Source of the DNA: Lachnospiraceae bacterium
Lineage (GTDB): Bacteria > Bacillota > Clostridia > Lachnospirales > Lachnospiraceae
Assembly (NCBI GenBank): GCA_014804485.1
Contig: JAAUZT010000018.1
Span: 91,564-143,249, forward strand
Length of the DNA: 51,686 bases
Direction of reading: 5' to 3'
Of the stretch, positions 1 to 9,660 are shown in pieces. Within the stretch, counting starts at the first letter, position 1. Every line of letters starts with the position of its first letter. Position numbers and translations under genes: made by a program. The notes beneath the pieces are model-generated. The model was not told the DNA's origin, did not search any database, and was given only the letters and a program-made list of their open reading frames with translations.

Positions 1-740
1 GCCTGAATACGTTTCTCGTTGATATATCTGTGAATGCTGTATCCCGTCGCTTCCTTGAACTGTCTCATCAGATAATATTTGCTGACATAGCAGTGTCCGG
101 CCAGTATATCTACATTGATCTCTTCCGTCAGATGTTCCTGAATATATGTGATCACATCGATTACTTTCTCATGGTAGGCTGCTGTAGTAATAAACGCCTT
201 CGGCTGGCTGATTACATTCCGGTTAAAAAGCACCATAAACTCCAAAAAAGCGCTTTTTAAGAGCAGATCGTTCATATACATATCTCTGTGGCTGTCAATC
301 TTCTCCATGCGTAGCAGGCAGCCGACGATCTCCTCGTAACTCTCCGGCGCAAAATGCACCACCCGGTTTTGAGACTGCGCCGCCTTATCAAAGCAATATT
401 TCAGACTCTCACCATGTTCGTTATCCTGCGCCAGAAATTCCTCCGACAGATAGATGATGTACCGCTCATAGGAAACCGTCCCGTCAATTTCCGGCTTATG
501 AATCACATTAGCGCCCACCAGCACAAAATCATAAGGTTTTAAATGATAGGTTTTACCCTCTACCTTATAGTCTACGCGGCCGTCCACAAAATAAATGATC
601 TTATAGAAATCATGATAATGAAAATCAAACTGCTGTTCCTTACATTCTCTCAAATGGAATATTTTATAGGGTTCCGTCAGATATCCTGTTTTCTCATAAC
701 GATCGAAGTCTCCGCTTTCAATCAAATTATCCTCTGCCAC
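1..740 (-). CDS. AraC-family transcriptional regulator, C-terminus cut by window edge
   Basis: About 246 codons are visible and the frame runs off the left edge, so the end of the second helix-turn-helix is missing. The N-terminal half looks like a cupin-type effector domain (FHYHDFYKIIYFVDG, then LKPYDFVLVGANVIHKPE). The visible C-terminal part is the first AraC helix-turn-helix (DILAGHCYVSKYYLMRQF) followed by the start of the second (GYSIHRYINEKRIQ). I chose the GTG at 740 because GGAGG lies 5 bases upstream; an in-frame ATG at 752 has only a poor ribosome binding site. AraC proteins of this architecture usually control sugar or wall-related genes, but the regulated target is not evident. 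It lies 52 bp downstream of the GH25 gene with no clear terminator between, so the two may be co-transcribed. Frame and family are well supported; the start is moderately sure. Confidence 0.85.
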   Translation of the reverse strand, partial: MAEDNLIESGDFDRYEKTGYLTEPYKIFHLRECKEQQFDFHYHDFYKIIYFVDGRVDYKVEGKTYHLKPYDFVLVGANVIHKPEIDGTVSYERYIIYLSEEFLAQDNEHGESLKYCFDKAAQSQNRVVHFAPESYEEIVGCLLRMEKIDSHRDMYMNDLLLKSAFLEFMVLFNRNVISQPKAFITTAAYHEKVIDVITYIQEHLTEEINVDILAGHCYVSKYYLMRQFKEATGYSIHRYINEKRIQ

Positions 741-792
741 CGAATCCTCCATTTCCGGTTAATCCGTGTTCTGTCAGACATACATGGCTTCA

Positions 793-1914
793 TCACTCAT
801 CCGCCAGATCTTCAAAACTGATATTCAGATCCACGTCGCCCTCTATTCCCGCTACACTTCCTTTATCCGTATACTGCCACACCTTGAAATCATAAGGATA
901 ATAAAGCTGCTCATCATAGAAGGCAAACCATTTGTCATAATCCTCCAGTTGTTCCAAGTCAAGCAGCAGCATAAAAGTCTTCAGATTCCCGTAGATCATC
1001 GGCGTGTATCCGGCATTCTTAATCATCTCACAGAAAGTGATACAATACTGAGTCCGTTCCTCTTTTGTCAGTTCTTTGGTTCTGGCATTTGCATTGCTTA
1101 CTGCCTCCACATCAATTACTACCGGGTAAGCCACGTTGTAACCCTCTATCGTATCCAGCACATACTGCGCTTCCTCCTCGGCTTCCTCAACGCTCGTCGC
1201 TTGTGTGAAGAAATATACACCCACATCGATATCGTTTTTCCTCGCACCTTTTATATTATTTTCAAAATTATCGTCCTTAGCGATCGCACCCTCCGAATAT
1301 CCTCTGATACCAAGCCGTATAAAGGCATACTCCACATCATCCTCCGCTACCTTTTCCCAATTGATCTTGCCCTGATACTTGGACACATCAATACCTTTGT
1401 GAGATATCTTCTCACCATTCTCATAATAGCTCATGATTTGATCTTCACCGATTGTAAAACCGTTCAGATCATATGTATGATGGGCAAGTTCTTCTAAGAT
1501 CGGGAAGAAATAATACTCCCCTGCATCCGCTACAACAATTTCATCCGGATAGAAATACCTCAGCATTGCCGTGGTGCCGTCTCCGGTGAGCATGAGCTCT
1601 TTTAATTTATCCAGAAATTCCGTTCTGACCTCTTCGCTCGTACTGTCGGCTGTATCCTCCACCGCCTTGGCGATCATGGCATCCACCTCGCCCTGCGTGT
1701 AAGTAACAGTCTCATCCATCCGAATCGCTTCCAACTCATTCATGACCGCCGTATTTTCCATCTGTACGGAACGACACTTAAACACCATCATAAGGCTGAT
1801 TGTAATTGCCGACAATGTCACAAGACATAATATAATCGATCCGATCAGCAATCCGTTCTCACTTCTCCTGCGTTTCTTCTTATGTTTCTTACCATATAAA
1901 TTATTTTCCCGCAT
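793..1914 (-). CDS. Membrane-anchored GH25 muramidase (lysozyme-like)
   Basis: This 373-residue protein has a very basic N-terminus (GKKHKKKRRRS), one membrane helix at about residues 23-45 (LLIGSIILCLVTLSAITISL), a roughly 120-residue linker and a C-terminal GH25 domain from about residue 172. The domain shows the family landmarks GIDVSKYQG, YAFIRLGIRGYSEG, VGVYFFTQA and VVIDVEAV, the last carrying the expected catalytic Asp-x-Glu. GH25 enzymes cleave the MurNAc-GlcNAc bond of peptidoglycan. The basic N-terminus and single uncleaved helix suggest a type II anchor with the enzyme outside the membrane. It starts 60 bp after the yitT-like gene ends and has GGAGATC upstream of its ATG. A second, secreted GH25 protein occurs at 39.3-40.4 kb, with a different architecture. 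Confidence 0.9.
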   Translation of the reverse strand: MRENNLYGKKHKKKRRRSENGLLIGSIILCLVTLSAITISLMMVFKCRSVQMENTAVMNELEAIRMDETVTYTQGEVDAMIAKAVEDTADSTSEEVRTEFLDKLKELMLTGDGTTAMLRYFYPDEIVVADAGEYYFFPILEELAHHTYDLNGFTIGEDQIMSYYENGEKISHKGIDVSKYQGKINWEKVAEDDVEYAFIRLGIRGYSEGAIAKDDNFENNIKGARKNDIDVGVYFFTQATSVEEAEEEAQYVLDTIEGYNVAYPVVIDVEAVSNANARTKELTKEERTQYCITFCEMIKNAGYTPMIYGNLKTFMLLLDLEQLEDYDKWFAFYDEQLYYPYDFKVWQYTDKGSVAGIEGDVDLNISFEDLADE

Positions 1915-1974
1915 ATGATCTCCTTCTATCTATGTCTTGTCATTTATCCTCATCGTGTATATTGCATAGCGTGA

Positions 1975-2883
1975 CTATATCCGTTCGCTGAAGTAGCTCT
2001 TATAGCCTTCCCCGAAAATCTCCGAAGCGCTGGTAACGATCATGAAAGCATTCGGATCTTCATCCCTTACAATGCTCTCTACACGCGGAAATACGGTCTT
2101 CTTCATGGCACACATAATAACCTGCTTCTCATTTCCGCTGTAGGCACCTCTTCCGCTGATGTGCGTCATGCCGATATCCAGCTCCGCTAAAATACGCTGC
2201 GTGATCTGATTTGGCCTATCGCTTATAATATATAGCAGTTTGGCCTCATCCCGCCCATAGAGCACCACGTCCATCGTAATCGAAGAACATCCCACTGCGA
2301 TTGCCGCATACAGCGCAGCATCAATATCGCGGAAGACGATCCCTGAAAGCATCACCACCAAGGCATCCGCAATAAAGAATATATTGCCCGTCTTTAAATG
2401 AGGCAGTTTCAGCCGCAGCGCTTTCACAATAATATCCATACCGCCCGTGGTCGCTCCCGCCTGAAAGATTACGCCGATAGCCACCGCGGACAGAATCCCC
2501 CCTGCAATCGCTGCTAACAGTCTATCATAGGTCGCCGCCTGAAGCGGCGCTAAAATATTGGTAAATATGGAAATAAGCGCTGTGGCATAAATCGTCGGAA
2601 CCGTCAGACCCATTCCGAACTTCCATATGGCAAAAATAAAAATTGGAATATTCAGAACCAGAATCCATGTACCCGTTCCAAACGGTATCAGTCTGCTTAG
2701 GATGATCGCAATCCCGGTCAATCCTCCCGGTGCCATATTATTCGGATCAATAAACAGACTGATCCCCACCGCATAGACAAACGCCGCCACTGTTATAATA
2801 ATATATTTCTTTATCCAATCTGTCTTGCTTTTTTTGAAAAAAAATTTATTTTTCTTCTTTTTTTCTGCTTTTTCTCTCTTCAT
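1975..2883 (-). CDS. YitT family membrane protein (DUF161 + DUF2179)
   Basis: The 302-residue protein begins with a Lys-rich cytoplasmic segment, followed by several membrane helices from about residue 26 to 200, including the family-typical stretch SLFIDPNNMAPGGLTGIAII. The last ~85 residues form a soluble DUF2179 domain (YIISDRPNQITQRILAEL, then HISGRGAYSG). YitT proteins are widespread in Firmicutes; their transported substrate is not established. The chosen ATG has only AAAGG upstream. An in-frame ATG further upstream, at 2928, has a much stronger ribosome binding site but is closed by a TGA after eight codons, as annotated separately. It is probably the first gene of a short run with the GH25 and AraC genes. 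Confidence 0.9.
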   Translation of the reverse strand: MKREKAEKKKKNKFFFKKSKTDWIKKYIIITVAAFVYAVGISLFIDPNNMAPGGLTGIAIILSRLIPFGTGTWILVLNIPIFIFAIWKFGMGLTVPTIYATALISIFTNILAPLQAATYDRLLAAIAGGILSAVAIGVIFQAGATTGGMDIIVKALRLKLPHLKTGNIFFIADALVVMLSGIVFRDIDAALYAAIAVGCSSITMDVVLYGRDEAKLLYIISDRPNQITQRILAELDIGMTHISGRGAYSGNEKQVIMCAMKKTVFPRVESIVRDEDPNAFMIVTSASEIFGEGYKSYFSERI

Positions 2884-2901
2884 ACTAATACCATGCCTTT
2901 C

Positions 2902-2928
2902 TCACAGCCTGCAAATTTGCAGCCGCAT
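2902..2928 (-). other. In-frame upstream mini-ORF before yitT
   Basis: An ATG preceded by GGGAGGAG at a short spacing opens an eight-codon frame (MRLQICRL) closed by TGA. It is in the same frame as the downstream YitT protein, 18 bases before that ATG. A perfect 14-bp palindrome, CTGCAAATTTGCAG at 2909-2922, lies inside it. It could be a leader peptide, or the original start of the gene now broken by a stop codon. Confidence 0.35.
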
Positions 2929-3013
2929 ATCTCCTCCCAATAGCATAACCTTTTTTCTACTAAATCATGACAGCAAGCCGCCGTAACGATATGTCCCTAT
3001 CGTATAATATCAC

Positions 3014-3041
3014 AAAAGCCAGACCATTCAGTAGTCTGACT
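3014..3041 (-). terminator. Probable terminator of the smc-ftsY-ilvA run
   Basis: On the minus strand AGTCAGAC and GTCTGGCT form an 8-bp stem with one G-U pair around a 9-base loop, followed by TTTTGTGATATT. It lies 69 bp after the ilvA stop codon and before the yitT gene. The T-tract is short, so strength is uncertain. Confidence 0.55.
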
Positions 3042-3109
3042 CTTGCAGTCGTACAAATCCATTATTTATCACATGCTCTGACAAACCACTTTGAAAGCGG
3101 GAATACGTA

Positions 3110-4327
3110 CTAGATACCCACACGCACGACCTTCGGCTGATAGCCATTCTGATTCAGTGCCTCGATGATCTGGTTCTTATGTTCCGTGCCATACGCCTCC
3201 AGCGTGATTCGAAGCTCTACTGCCGCATTACGGTTAATGGACACGAACTGGTTGTGCTCTAACTTGATTACATTGCCGCTCTGTTTCGCAATAACATCAG
3301 AGACTCTGGACAGTTCACCCGGTTTATCCGGCAGAAGAACCGATACCGTAAAGATCCTGTCACGCAGCACCAATCCCTGCTGCACTACCGAAGACATCGT
3401 AATCACATCCATGTTTCCGCCGCTTAAGATCGAGACGACCTTCTTATTCTTCACATCCAGATGTTTCAGTGCCGCCACCGTAAGCAGTCCGGAGTTCTCC
3501 ACAATCATCTTGTGGTTTTCCACCATATCAAGAAAAGCCACCACCAGCTCTTCATCCTCCACCGTGATGATATCATCCAGATTCTTACTTACATACGGGA
3601 AAATATTGGTCCCGGGTGTCTTCACGGCCGTACCGTCCGCAATCGTGCTCACCCGGTCAAGGGTCTGCACCTTGCCCGCACGAATAGACTCCTGCATACA
3701 GTTGGCGCCCGCTGGCTCCACGCCGATCACTTTAATCTTAGGATTCAACAGCTTCGCCAATGCAGACACGCCGGTGGCAAGCCCACCGCCGCCGATCGGT
3801 ACCAGGATATAATCTACGAGAGGCTGTTCCTTTATAATTTCCATGGCAATGGTACCCTGTCCGGTCGCCACATCCAGATCGTCAAAAGGATGTACGAATG
3901 TATATCCCTTCTCTTCCGCCAGCTTATATGCATATGCACATGCCTCGTCATATACATCGCCCTGCAGGATTACTTCCGCACCATACCCTTTCGTGCGGTT
4001 CACCTTGATCAGCGGGGTGGTCGTCGGCATCACAATCACGGCTTTGACTCCATAGCACTTGGCGGCATACGCAACACCCTGCGCATGATTGCCTGCTGAA
4101 GCCGTAATCAATCCCTTCTCCCGCTCTTCCTCTGATAACGTGCTGATCTTATAGTAAGCACCGCGCAGCTTATACGCACCCGTCAACTGCATATTCTCCG
4201 GCTTCAAATAAACTTTATTATTCGTCTGTGCGCTGAAATAATCGCTGTAGATCAGCTTTGTCTCCGAAGCAACTTCTTTGACAACTTCATATGCCTCCTC
4301 AAACTTATCTAAAGACAGTTCTTTCAT
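3110..4327 (-). CDS. ilvA: Threonine ammonia-lyase (threonine dehydratase) with C-terminal ACT domain
   Basis: This PLP enzyme converts L-threonine to 2-oxobutanoate and ammonia, the first committed step toward isoleucine. The 405-residue product has the PLP-lysine motif (LTGAYKLRGAYYKI), the glycine-rich phosphate loop (VPIGGGGLATGVSAL), and a single C-terminal ACT domain starting near FTVSVLLPDKPGELSRV, the place where isoleucine or valine binds in related enzymes. The length and single ACT domain match the shorter clostridial form rather than the two-ACT enterobacterial IlvA. The start at 4327 has AGGTGATAGAGTC upstream and begins MKELSLDKF. A frame extension to 4378 would overlap ftsY and add an unconserved-looking leader. 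It follows ftsY by 22 bp and is likely the last gene of that operon. A purely catabolic role (TdcB) cannot be excluded. Confidence 0.93.
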   Translation of the reverse strand: MKELSLDKFEEAYEVVKEVASETKLIYSDYFSAQTNNKVYLKPENMQLTGAYKLRGAYYKISTLSEEEREKGLITASAGNHAQGVAYAAKCYGVKAVIVMPTTTPLIKVNRTKGYGAEVILQGDVYDEACAYAYKLAEEKGYTFVHPFDDLDVATGQGTIAMEIIKEQPLVDYILVPIGGGGLATGVSALAKLLNPKIKVIGVEPAGANCMQESIRAGKVQTLDRVSTIADGTAVKTPGTNIFPYVSKNLDDIITVEDEELVVAFLDMVENHKMIVENSGLLTVAALKHLDVKNKKVVSILSGGNMDVITMSSVVQQGLVLRDRIFTVSVLLPDKPGELSRVSDVIAKQSGNVIKLEHNQFVSINRNAAVELRITLEAYGTEHKNQIIEALNQNGYQPKVVRVGI

Positions 4328-4349
4328 GACTCTATCACCTGTTCCTTTC

Positions 4350-5294
4350 TCATTTGACGCTTTCCTCCGGCACATCAAAAAGCGCGTCCACGAACTGATC
4401 CGCGTCGAACTTCTGCAGATCGTCTATCGTCTCGCCTACACCGATATATTTAACCGGAATCTGCAGCTCAGACTGAATCGCAACCGCGATACCGCCCTTA
4501 GCCGTACCATCCATCTTAGTCAGGATGATACCTGTCAAATCCGCCACTTCACAAAACTCTCTAGCCTGCTGCAGGGCATTCTGTCCTGTGGTTCCATCCA
4601 ACACTACCAGATTTTCCCTATGGGCATTCGGAAATTCCCGGTCAATGATACGGTTGATCTTCTTTAACTCTTCCATGAGATTCTTCTTGTTATGGAGTCT
4701 CCCCGCCGTATCACACAGAAGTACGTCCGCATTCCGCGCTTTCGCCGCATTTACCGCGTCATAAATCACGCTGGCAGGATCGGAACCTTCGTTGCCGCCG
4801 ATCACATCCACTCCCGCACGGTTCGCCCACTCATTAAGCTGCTCTCCCGCTGCCGCGCGAAAAGTATCCGCCGCCGCCAGAAGAACTTTTCTTCCCTGCG
4901 CTTTGAGCTTACCGGCCAGTTTTCCTACGGTAGTGGTCTTACCTACACCGTTGACACCGATCACTAACACTACCGACTGTTCTTTCTCAAAATCATATGC
5001 CGTCTCCCCGACCTGCATTTGTTCTTTAATGTTTTGAATCAGGAACTGTTTACAGTCCACAGGTTCCTTAATATGATTCTCTCTGACCTGATCCCGCAGC
5101 TTGTCAAGAATCTCAGCGGTTGCTTTCACACCGATATCGCCCATGATCAGGATTTCCTCCAGCTCTTCATAGAACTCTTCGTCAATATTGGAAAATCCGC
5201 CGAACACCGAATCAATTCCGTGTACGATATTATCTCTTGTCTTGGTCAGACCTTCTTTTAATCTGCTGAAAAAACCTTTCTTCTCTTCACTCAT
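4350..5294 (-). CDS. ftsY: Signal recognition particle receptor FtsY
   Basis: FtsY is the membrane-associated GTPase that receives SRP-bound ribosomes for co-translational insertion of membrane proteins. The 314-residue protein has a short amphipathic N-terminus (EEKKGFFSRLKEGLTKTR), an N domain, and a complete SRP GTPase G domain: GVNGVGKTTTVGKLA (G1), DTFRAAAGEQL (the SRP-GTPase insertion), DTAGRL (G3) and TKMDGTAKGG (G4 region). It lacks the long acidic A domain of E. coli FtsY, as is usual in Firmicutes. Its ATG overlaps the smc stop codon by one base (TGATG), indicating translational coupling. Confidence 0.97.
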   Translation of the reverse strand: MSEEKKGFFSRLKEGLTKTRDNIVHGIDSVFGGFSNIDEEFYEELEEILIMGDIGVKATAEILDKLRDQVRENHIKEPVDCKQFLIQNIKEQMQVGETAYDFEKEQSVVLVIGVNGVGKTTTVGKLAGKLKAQGRKVLLAAADTFRAAAGEQLNEWANRAGVDVIGGNEGSDPASVIYDAVNAAKARNADVLLCDTAGRLHNKKNLMEELKKINRIIDREFPNAHRENLVVLDGTTGQNALQQAREFCEVADLTGIILTKMDGTAKGGIAVAIQSELQIPVKYIGVGETIDDLQKFDADQFVDALFDVPEESVK

Positions 5295-8200
5295 CAGTCA
5301 TCCAATTCCTTATCAATTAAATTAACGCTTACAAGCGTAGACACGCCTTTCTCCTGCATCGTAATACCGTAAAGGCGATCAGCCCTTTCCATCGTGCCTC
5401 GTCTGTGGGTAATCACGATAAACTGTGTATTCTTAGTCAGTTTATGCAGATACTTGGCAAACCTTCCTACATTACTCTCATCCAGAGCCGCCTCGATCTC
5501 GTCCAACAGACAGAAGGGTGACGGTTTCAGATTTTGGATCGCAAAGAGCAGACAGATTGCCGTCAGTGATTTCTCACCTCCGGACATCTGCATCATATTA
5601 ACCAGCTTCTTCCCCGGCGGCTGTGCGATAATTCGAATACCCGCTTCCAGCACATCCTCATCCTCTATCAGCTCCAGTGTGCCCTTACCGCCACCGAACA
5701 ATTCCTTGAATACCTTGTCAAATTCTCGATTGATCTCGGCAAACTTCTCATTAAACTGCTTCCGCATGGAAGTGTCTAGTTCTTCTATGATACCGATCAG
5801 CGTCTTCTCTGCTTCCACCAGATCGTCATGCTGAGTCTTTAAGAAGGTATACCGCTCCATCAGATTCTTATAATCTTCAATGGCGTTGACATTGACATCG
5901 CCCAGTTTGCGGATCGCATCTTTTAAGGTTGTGATCTCTTTTTTCATAGAAGGAAGATCATTCATTGTCTCATCCTTTAAGGATTCCGCATCCGAAAGGG
6001 TAATCTCGTACTCATCCCACATATAGTTGATCTGGGATTCAATAGATTCCTCCATACGCTCTTTCTGGCTGTTCAGACGATAGACTTCCTTGTCCAGCGC
6101 GGTCATACGCTCCGACAGTTCCTCTCTGGATGTAAAAAAGTTTTTCTGTTTTGCGGAAAGTTCTTCTTTTGCTGCAATATCTTCTTTTAATTTCTGCTCC
6201 GCATCTGTCTGTGCGGTATAGGAGGAAGCGATCGTCTTCTCAATCTCCAGAATACTCGCCTTCTTGCGTTCTATTTCCTCTTTACCCAGATGTAAACCTT
6301 CCTGCACTTCCTTAAGCTCCGCAGTATGTCTGGCAATCTCGCCCTCCACACGTTCCAGATTCTGTCGCTGGAACCCTTCGCTCTGGCGCATCTTTTCGAC
6401 TTCTACATCCCACTCGGCCACTTTAGATGCCTGTTCGGATTCCTCCGTTCGTTTCTCCTCCAAATCTTTCTGGAACTCTGTGATCTGCACTTCCACATTC
6501 TTTTCCAGTGTCTCGGAATCTTCCAACTCTCTGGCAATCTCATCCTTACCGACCTGTATTTCCTTGATCTGTAGCTCTATATCCTGCTCTTCCGTCTTTA
6601 ACTCGCCGAAACCTTCCTCCGTCTCGCTCTTCTTATCCCTTGCCTGCATCACATTCATTCTGGCGGTGTTCTGCTCAATGAATTTACGCTGCAACTGCCC
6701 TTTGACATCTTCTAATTCCAGACGCAGCTTATTACGTCTCCTTTTCGTCTCCTCGATGTCGTTTAGAAGTTTATCGACATCGATCACATACTGTTTCACT
6801 TTCTTCTCAAGCTCTTCCATCTCGCGGCGTCTGCCCAGAAGATTGGAATTATTCTTATATGCTCCGCCGCTGATGGCTCCGCCGGGCACGAGAAGCTCTC
6901 CCTCCAGCGTGACCATACGGATGCCATAATCAAACTTTCTGGCAATCTTCACAGCATGATCTACATTGTCTATGACTACGATGCGCCCCAGCATTGCCTT
7001 GGCAACGTTCCGGTATTTCTTATCAATCTTCACCAGTTCGTCCGCCATGCCGATGACGCCTTCTTCCTTCAATGCCTCGGGATTCTTAAATTCCTGCGGA
7101 TGTGTGATACTGGTGAGCGGCAGGAAAGTGGCACGTCCCGCCTTCGCCTTCTTCAGATAGCCGATCATGCGTTTCGCCGTCTCTTCATCCTCCGTGACAA
7201 CATTCTGGATATTGCCGCCCAGCGCTGTCTCGATCGCCGTTTCGTACTTGGCATCCACCTGAATGATATCCGCTACGACACCGATGATTCCCTTTTCCTG
7301 TCCCTTTTGTTCCATAACAGCCTTGACACTGCCGCCATAACCTTCATAACGCTCCGTTAAATTCGCCAGTGCTTCCAGTTTGGATTTTTCCTGATGATAC
7401 AATACCTGTGTATCGCGCAGTTTTTGATCTCTGCCTGCCAGTTCTTCTCTGATCCCCGCAAGCTGCTCTTCCATGCTCTCCTGTCTGTCATTTAATTCAC
7501 GGATCACCACGTTGACAGCTTCAAATTCCTCTTCCAGCTTCTTGATATTCTCAGTCTGTGCCGCCTCATCGGACTTAGCGCGCAGGAGCCTGGAATTCAA
7601 TTCCGCTTTACGGATGTTGATCTGTTCCAGCATGGTATCATAACGTCCCAACTTGGATTTGATCGTAGCACGATTGTTCAGCGCATCGATAATTGTATTC
7701 TTACCGCTTTCGATATTGTTGTTGAGTTCCTCGATCCTTCCCTGGGTTGCTTCTAACAGTTGTCTTGCCTCTGCCCTTGCCGCCTCCAACTGTTCCAACT
7801 TTACGTCGATCTCCCTTTTATCTGTCAGGATTGTGTCCTTTTCCGCAATACGCTCGTTGATCTGCTCCTGAATACTGCTGATACGGCTCTGCAGATGTTC
7901 CTCATTTCCTTCCGCAGAATGTATCTGCTCCTTCAGGACATTGATCTCACCTTCCAGCTTAGAGCGCATAACCCCCGTATCCGTCAGGGTGGAACGTGCC
8001 GTCTCAATGGCCTGATCTAACGCCTCGATCTGTCCCTCTATCTGCTCATATTCCTCCTTGATATGTGCATATTTATCACTTGTTTCCTCCAAGTCACCGT
8101 TTGCGATCCGCAACTTACCATCCACCTCGGTAAGCTGCTGCCTGACGCGCACATTTTCTAAGAGGAAAACGTTTACATCCAATGTCTTTAGTTCTTCTTT

Positions 8201-8854
8201 TTTCTTTAAATATACCTTTGCCTTCTCGGACTGCCGCTCTAAAGGACCGATCTGATGCTCCAGCTCCGCAAGAATATCGTTGACACGGACAAGATTCTGT
8301 TTCTCGGCTTCCAATTTCTTCTGCGCCGCATATTTGCGCCGCTTAAACTTCACGATACCCGCCGCCTCATCAAAGAGTTCTCTGCGCTCCTCCGGCTTAC
8401 CACTTAAGATCTTATCGATCTGTCCCTGACCGATAATGGAATATCCCTCTTTACCGATACCCGTATCGTAGAACAGTTCACTGACATCTTTCAGACGGCA
8501 CACCGCACCGTTGATCATGTACTCACTCTCACCGGAACGGTACAGTCTTCTTGAGACAGTCACCTCGTCATAATCGATCGCAAGCTGATGATCCGAATTG
8601 TCCAGTGTAATCGCTACGTAAGCATATCCCAACGGTTTACGCAATTCCGTACCTGAAAAGATAACGTCCTGCATGCTTGCACCACGAAGCTGTTTGATCC
8701 GTTGCTCACCAAGCACCCACCTGACGGCATCTGCCACATTACTCTTACCGGAACCGTTAGGACCCACAATGCCGGTGATGCCGTTATGGAACTTGAAATT
8801 GATCTTATTGGCAAAGGACTTAAATCCGTGAACCTCTATACTCTTTAAATACAT
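5294..8854 (-). CDS. smc: Chromosome segregation protein SMC
   Basis: SMC forms the condensin core that compacts and segregates the chromosome with ScpA and ScpB. The 1186-residue protein has the expected order: an N-terminal Walker A (GIVGPNGSGKSNVADAV), a long coiled coil, a hinge near the middle (IGVVADIIQVDAKYETAIE, then GRRREMEEL after it), a second coiled coil, and a C-terminal ABC signature (MSGGEKSLTAICLLFAI) with Walker B (PFCLLDEIEAALD). The length is normal for bacterial SMC. It starts 9 bp after rnc and overlaps ftsY by one base. scpA and scpB are not in this window. Confidence 0.98.
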   Translation of the reverse strand: MYLKSIEVHGFKSFANKINFKFHNGITGIVGPNGSGKSNVADAVRWVLGEQRIKQLRGASMQDVIFSGTELRKPLGYAYVAITLDNSDHQLAIDYDEVTVSRRLYRSGESEYMINGAVCRLKDVSELFYDTGIGKEGYSIIGQGQIDKILSGKPEERRELFDEAAGIVKFKRRKYAAQKKLEAEKQNLVRVNDILAELEHQIGPLERQSEKAKVYLKKKEELKTLDVNVFLLENVRVRQQLTEVDGKLRIANGDLEETSDKYAHIKEEYEQIEGQIEALDQAIETARSTLTDTGVMRSKLEGEINVLKEQIHSAEGNEEHLQSRISSIQEQINERIAEKDTILTDKREIDVKLEQLEAARAEARQLLEATQGRIEELNNNIESGKNTIIDALNNRATIKSKLGRYDTMLEQINIRKAELNSRLLRAKSDEAAQTENIKKLEEEFEAVNVVIRELNDRQESMEEQLAGIREELAGRDQKLRDTQVLYHQEKSKLEALANLTERYEGYGGSVKAVMEQKGQEKGIIGVVADIIQVDAKYETAIETALGGNIQNVVTEDEETAKRMIGYLKKAKAGRATFLPLTSITHPQEFKNPEALKEEGVIGMADELVKIDKKYRNVAKAMLGRIVVIDNVDHAVKIARKFDYGIRMVTLEGELLVPGGAISGGAYKNNSNLLGRRREMEELEKKVKQYVIDVDKLLNDIEETKRRRNKLRLELEDVKGQLQRKFIEQNTARMNVMQARDKKSETEEGFGELKTEEQDIELQIKEIQVGKDEIARELEDSETLEKNVEVQITEFQKDLEEKRTEESEQASKVAEWDVEVEKMRQSEGFQRQNLERVEGEIARHTAELKEVQEGLHLGKEEIERKKASILEIEKTIASSYTAQTDAEQKLKEDIAAKEELSAKQKNFFTSREELSERMTALDKEVYRLNSQKERMEESIESQINYMWDEYEITLSDAESLKDETMNDLPSMKKEITTLKDAIRKLGDVNVNAIEDYKNLMERYTFLKTQHDDLVEAEKTLIGIIEELDTSMRKQFNEKFAEINREFDKVFKELFGGGKGTLELIEDEDVLEAGIRIIAQPPGKKLVNMMQMSGGEKSLTAICLLFAIQNLKPSPFCLLDEIEAALDESNVGRFAKYLHKLTKNTQFIVITHRRGTMERADRLYGITMQEKGVSTLVSVNLIDKELDD

Positions 8855-8863
8855 ATACTACCC

Positions 8864-9568
8864 TCATCTATTCTGTACTCTGTCGATATCCGAAGCAAGC
8901 AGTGCCTCATAAGCCGCCTTCTGTTCCGCCGCTTTCTTGGAATGGCCCGTTCCGGAACCGACTTTCACATCTCCCACCATCGCTTCCACCACAAAAGTCT
9001 TATCATGCTCCGGACCTTCCTCACGCACCAATTCATAGTGCAGTGTTCCTCTATTCTCCTTCTGCACTTCCTCCTGCAGAATCGTCTTAGCATCATAGAA
9101 TAACTGTTTATGTTCCAGATCGGAGAGGATGAATCGATGAATATAAGCTTCCGCTTCCGCCATGCCGCTGTCTAAATAAACGGCTCCGATCACAGCCTCC
9201 ATAACATCCGATATAATAGAATCTCTTCCCCTGCCGCCGGTCGCTTCCTCTCCCTTGCCGAGAAGAATATACTTTTCCAATCCGATCTGTCTGGCACAAA
9301 ATGAAAGTGCCGGCTCACAGACAAGCGAAGCACGCCGCTTGGTCATCTGTCCTTCCGTCATATCGGGATTCTCATGATAGATATAATTGCTGCTGACCAG
9401 TTCAAGCACCGCATCCCCTAAGAATTCCAGCCGCTCATAGTTTCCGTATTTATTGATCTTCTGCTCATTGGAGTAAGAACTGTGCGTAACCGCCTGCTTT
9501 AATAACTGCTTATTCCGAAAGGAATATTCTATCTTTTGTTCCAACTCTTTTAATCTGTCTTCTGACAT
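8864..9568 (-). CDS. rnc: Ribonuclease III
   Basis: RNase III cleaves double-stranded RNA during rRNA processing and mRNA turnover. The 234-residue protein carries the catalytic signature (ERLEFLGDAVLEL) and a second acidic cluster (SDVMEAVIGAVYLD) in the N-terminal nuclease domain. A C-terminal double-stranded-RNA-binding domain follows, with GSGTGHSKKAAEQKAAYEAL. GGAGGG lies just ahead of the ATG. It sits between acpP and smc, the usual clostridial order. Confidence 0.97.
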   Translation of the reverse strand: MSEDRLKELEQKIEYSFRNKQLLKQAVTHSSYSNEQKINKYGNYERLEFLGDAVLELVSSNYIYHENPDMTEGQMTKRRASLVCEPALSFCARQIGLEKYILLGKGEEATGGRGRDSIISDVMEAVIGAVYLDSGMAEAEAYIHRFILSDLEHKQLFYDAKTILQEEVQKENRGTLHYELVREEGPEHDKTFVVEAMVGDVKVGSGTGHSKKAAEQKAAYEALLASDIDRVQNR

Positions 9569-9660
9569 AGGAACCCTCCGCGTTTCCGCTTAGCCCAAAC
9601 CGGCATTAATTGTCCAAATATGCACATAAACGAACTGCTGCCGCTTTACAATATGGACAT

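Noticed and set aside
766..1497. A 243-residue open frame on the plus strand
   Set aside because: It is the antisense shadow of the GH25 gene, which has motifs, a ribosome binding site and a full-length domain.
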